Source: Nostoc desertorum CM1-VF14 | GTDB taxonomy: Bacteria > Cyanobacteriota > Cyanobacteriia > Cyanobacteriales > Nostocaceae | Direction: 5' to 3' | DNA: 34,077 bases | Assembly: GCA_019359245.1 (NCBI GenBank) | Contig: JAHHHR010000080.1 | Coordinates: 1 to 34,077 of the forward strand | Part shown: piece after piece, positions 33,345 through 34,077 of the stretch | Numbering within the stretch: the first letter of the stretch is position 1 | Layout: each line of letters begins with the position of its first letter | Notes under the pieces: generated by a model | The model's database searches: none | Told to the model about the DNA's origin: nothing | Seen by the model: the letters and a program-made list of their open reading frames with translations, nothing else | Position numbers and translations under genes: made by a program

Positions 33345-33520
33345 GGCGATCGCAGATGTAATGATCGGAACTCCAGTACAAGTCCACAATCCCGTCTCCC
33401 GGCAGTGGCAACCTGGAGTGGTGAAGGACTACTGGGAAGCAGGGGGATTTCTGGTGGTACGCTGTGGCAGGCGAGGGCTTTTATGTTTTCAGTGGGGAGT
33501 GGATGGCGGTGAGGGGGGAG
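33345..33520 (+). pseudogene. Coding repeat, copy B (possible small gene remnant)
   Basis: From ATG 33361 it reads MIGTPVQVHNPVSRQWQPGV then VKDYWEAGGFLVVRCGRRGL and LCFQWGVDGGE. The frame stays open to 33651 but the last 28 residues overlap the convergent HAD gene and look like shadow. Homologous to 15882-16060 at DNA and protein level, with this copy free of stops. The V-x-V-x-N and W-x-P-G-V-V pattern suggests a small SH3-like beta barrel (inference). Function unknown. Confidence 0.5.
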
Positions 33521-33567
33521 AAGGCTGTAGCAAACTTTGTGGTGCTGTACTACAAGTTCATGGCCCA

Positions 33568-33957
33568 CTAAACTCCAGTACTGAACGAAGAGACCAGAAA
33601 TTTTGGACGATTCTCCATAGGAAGAGATGCCAAAAATTTCTCTATTCCTAAAGTCAAGATTGGTTCAGTAGCAACTCCAGTATCTGTGATAAGTGCAGTG
33701 TTTATACCAGCTTGATTCCCACCACAAATATCTGTCTCACAATTGTCCCCAATAATCATGGCATCTTTCCATGCTTCCAACCCTAGATGTTTAACTGCCC
33801 ACTTCTGAATGTATTCAAAGATTAAAGGATAAGGTTTCCCAAAATAACAAACCTTTCCCCCAGCTTCTTGATAAAGAGCACCAATAGACCCTTGTCTGAC
33901 TACAGGTCGAGATGGACGACCCTCCAAAGCGGTTTTATCGGGATTAGCTATAACCCG
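33568..33957 (-). pseudogene. HAD-IIA family hydrolase, C-terminal half only
   Basis: Reads VIANPDKTALEGRPSRPVVR, QGSIGALYQEAGGKVCYFGK then PYPLIFEYIQKW, and motif III/IV IIGDNCETDICGGNQAGINT ALITDTGV. GKPxPxIF followed by GDN-x-x-TDI-x-G is the C-terminal catalytic part of NagD-like sugar or nucleotide phosphatases. The nucleophile motif DxDG and the whole N-terminal half are missing: a stop codon precedes the homologous part near 33968. The next sequence looks like the edge of another mobile element. The open frame begins at TTG 33927, but homology extends about 10 residues further up. Confidence 0.78.
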
Positions 33958-34038
33958 GATTTCTCACAAACTCAGAAAAAAGCGGAGCTTCAAACTGATA
34001 AAATGTATATATGGTAAGCATTTGAGCAGTTTTAACCG

Positions 34039-34077
34039 ATGAATCTACCCGCAACGCGATCGCTCCCAAAACAGTTC
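34039..34077 (+). CDS. Start of a gene cut by the window edge, possibly a transposase
   Basis: ATG followed by NLPATRSLPKQF, 13 codons to the edge. It is preceded by ~75 bp that separate it from the broken HAD gene. The position, breaking a gene divergently, suggests an insertion sequence whose left end is near 33960. Too short to name. Confidence 0.3.
   Translation, partial: MNLPATRSLPKQF

Noticed and set aside
33212..33568. Proline-rich 118-residue minus-strand frame
   Set aside because: Antisense to coding repeat copy B, whose plus-strand reading is supported by homology with copy A.

Overview
The window looks like part of the chromosome, or a large replicon, of a filamentous cyanobacterium of the Nostoc/Anabaena/Calothrix type. 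The evidence is the repeated HIP1 octamer GCGATCGC, GGCAGGA-type heptamer repeats, a kdp operon in the Nostocales order with a kinase-less KdpD, and histidine kinases of the cyanobacterial 'GVAHEINNPVNFIYGN' type. No rRNA, tRNA or CRISPR array was seen.

Positions 1-8518 form a potassium locus. After the tail of a transposase, the minus strand carries, in transcription order, a solo RCK_C/TrkA_C protein, kdpA, kdpB, a KdpF-like peptide with an extra N-terminal membrane segment (the position called kdpG in Anabaena), kdpC, and a KdpD that stops after its Walker-ATPase and Usp domains. Divergently, on the plus strand, lie a membrane histidine kinase and a NarL-type response regulator. Together they look like a KdpD split into two genes, with a non-KdpE regulator. 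The divergent promoter region contains a perfect 9-bp inverted repeat.

Positions 9214-21728 hold chromosomal genes separated by long, decaying intergenic stretches. These genes are a 1152-residue double hybrid kinase, a dinB (Pol IV) gene broken by one extra base, a CoiA-like zinc-finger/GIY-YIG protein, a GNAT acetyltransferase, small cyanobacterial hypotheticals, a ribbon-helix-helix protein and a cytochrome P450. The spacers contain a ~133-bp dispersed repeat in two copies, a microhomology-deleted GAF fragment, an EAL fragment, a folded element bounded by heptamer repeats, and a decayed coding repeat whose relatives recur at 30.9 and 33.4 kb.

Positions 22084-31009 are a mobile-element graveyard in and around three paralogous histidine kinases. 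A group II intron protein tail is joined through an IS5-like element to a kinase that has lost its N-terminus. An intact GAF kinase is followed by an EAL fragment that holds a MITE-like element, which was itself hit by a complete ISL3-family IS with a perfect 8-bp target duplication. A haem-NO-binding-associated (HNOBA) kinase is cut by a 103-bp MITE of the same family. An ISAzo13-type transposase remnant follows. The original kinase reading frame can be reconstructed base for base across the MITE.

Positions 31398-34077 hold a REC-AraC regulator, a stand-alone receiver protein on the other strand, and a HAD-IIA hydrolase truncated near the right edge by what is probably another mobile element. 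The kinases and receivers may once have formed signalling sets, but no pairing is proven by the sequence.
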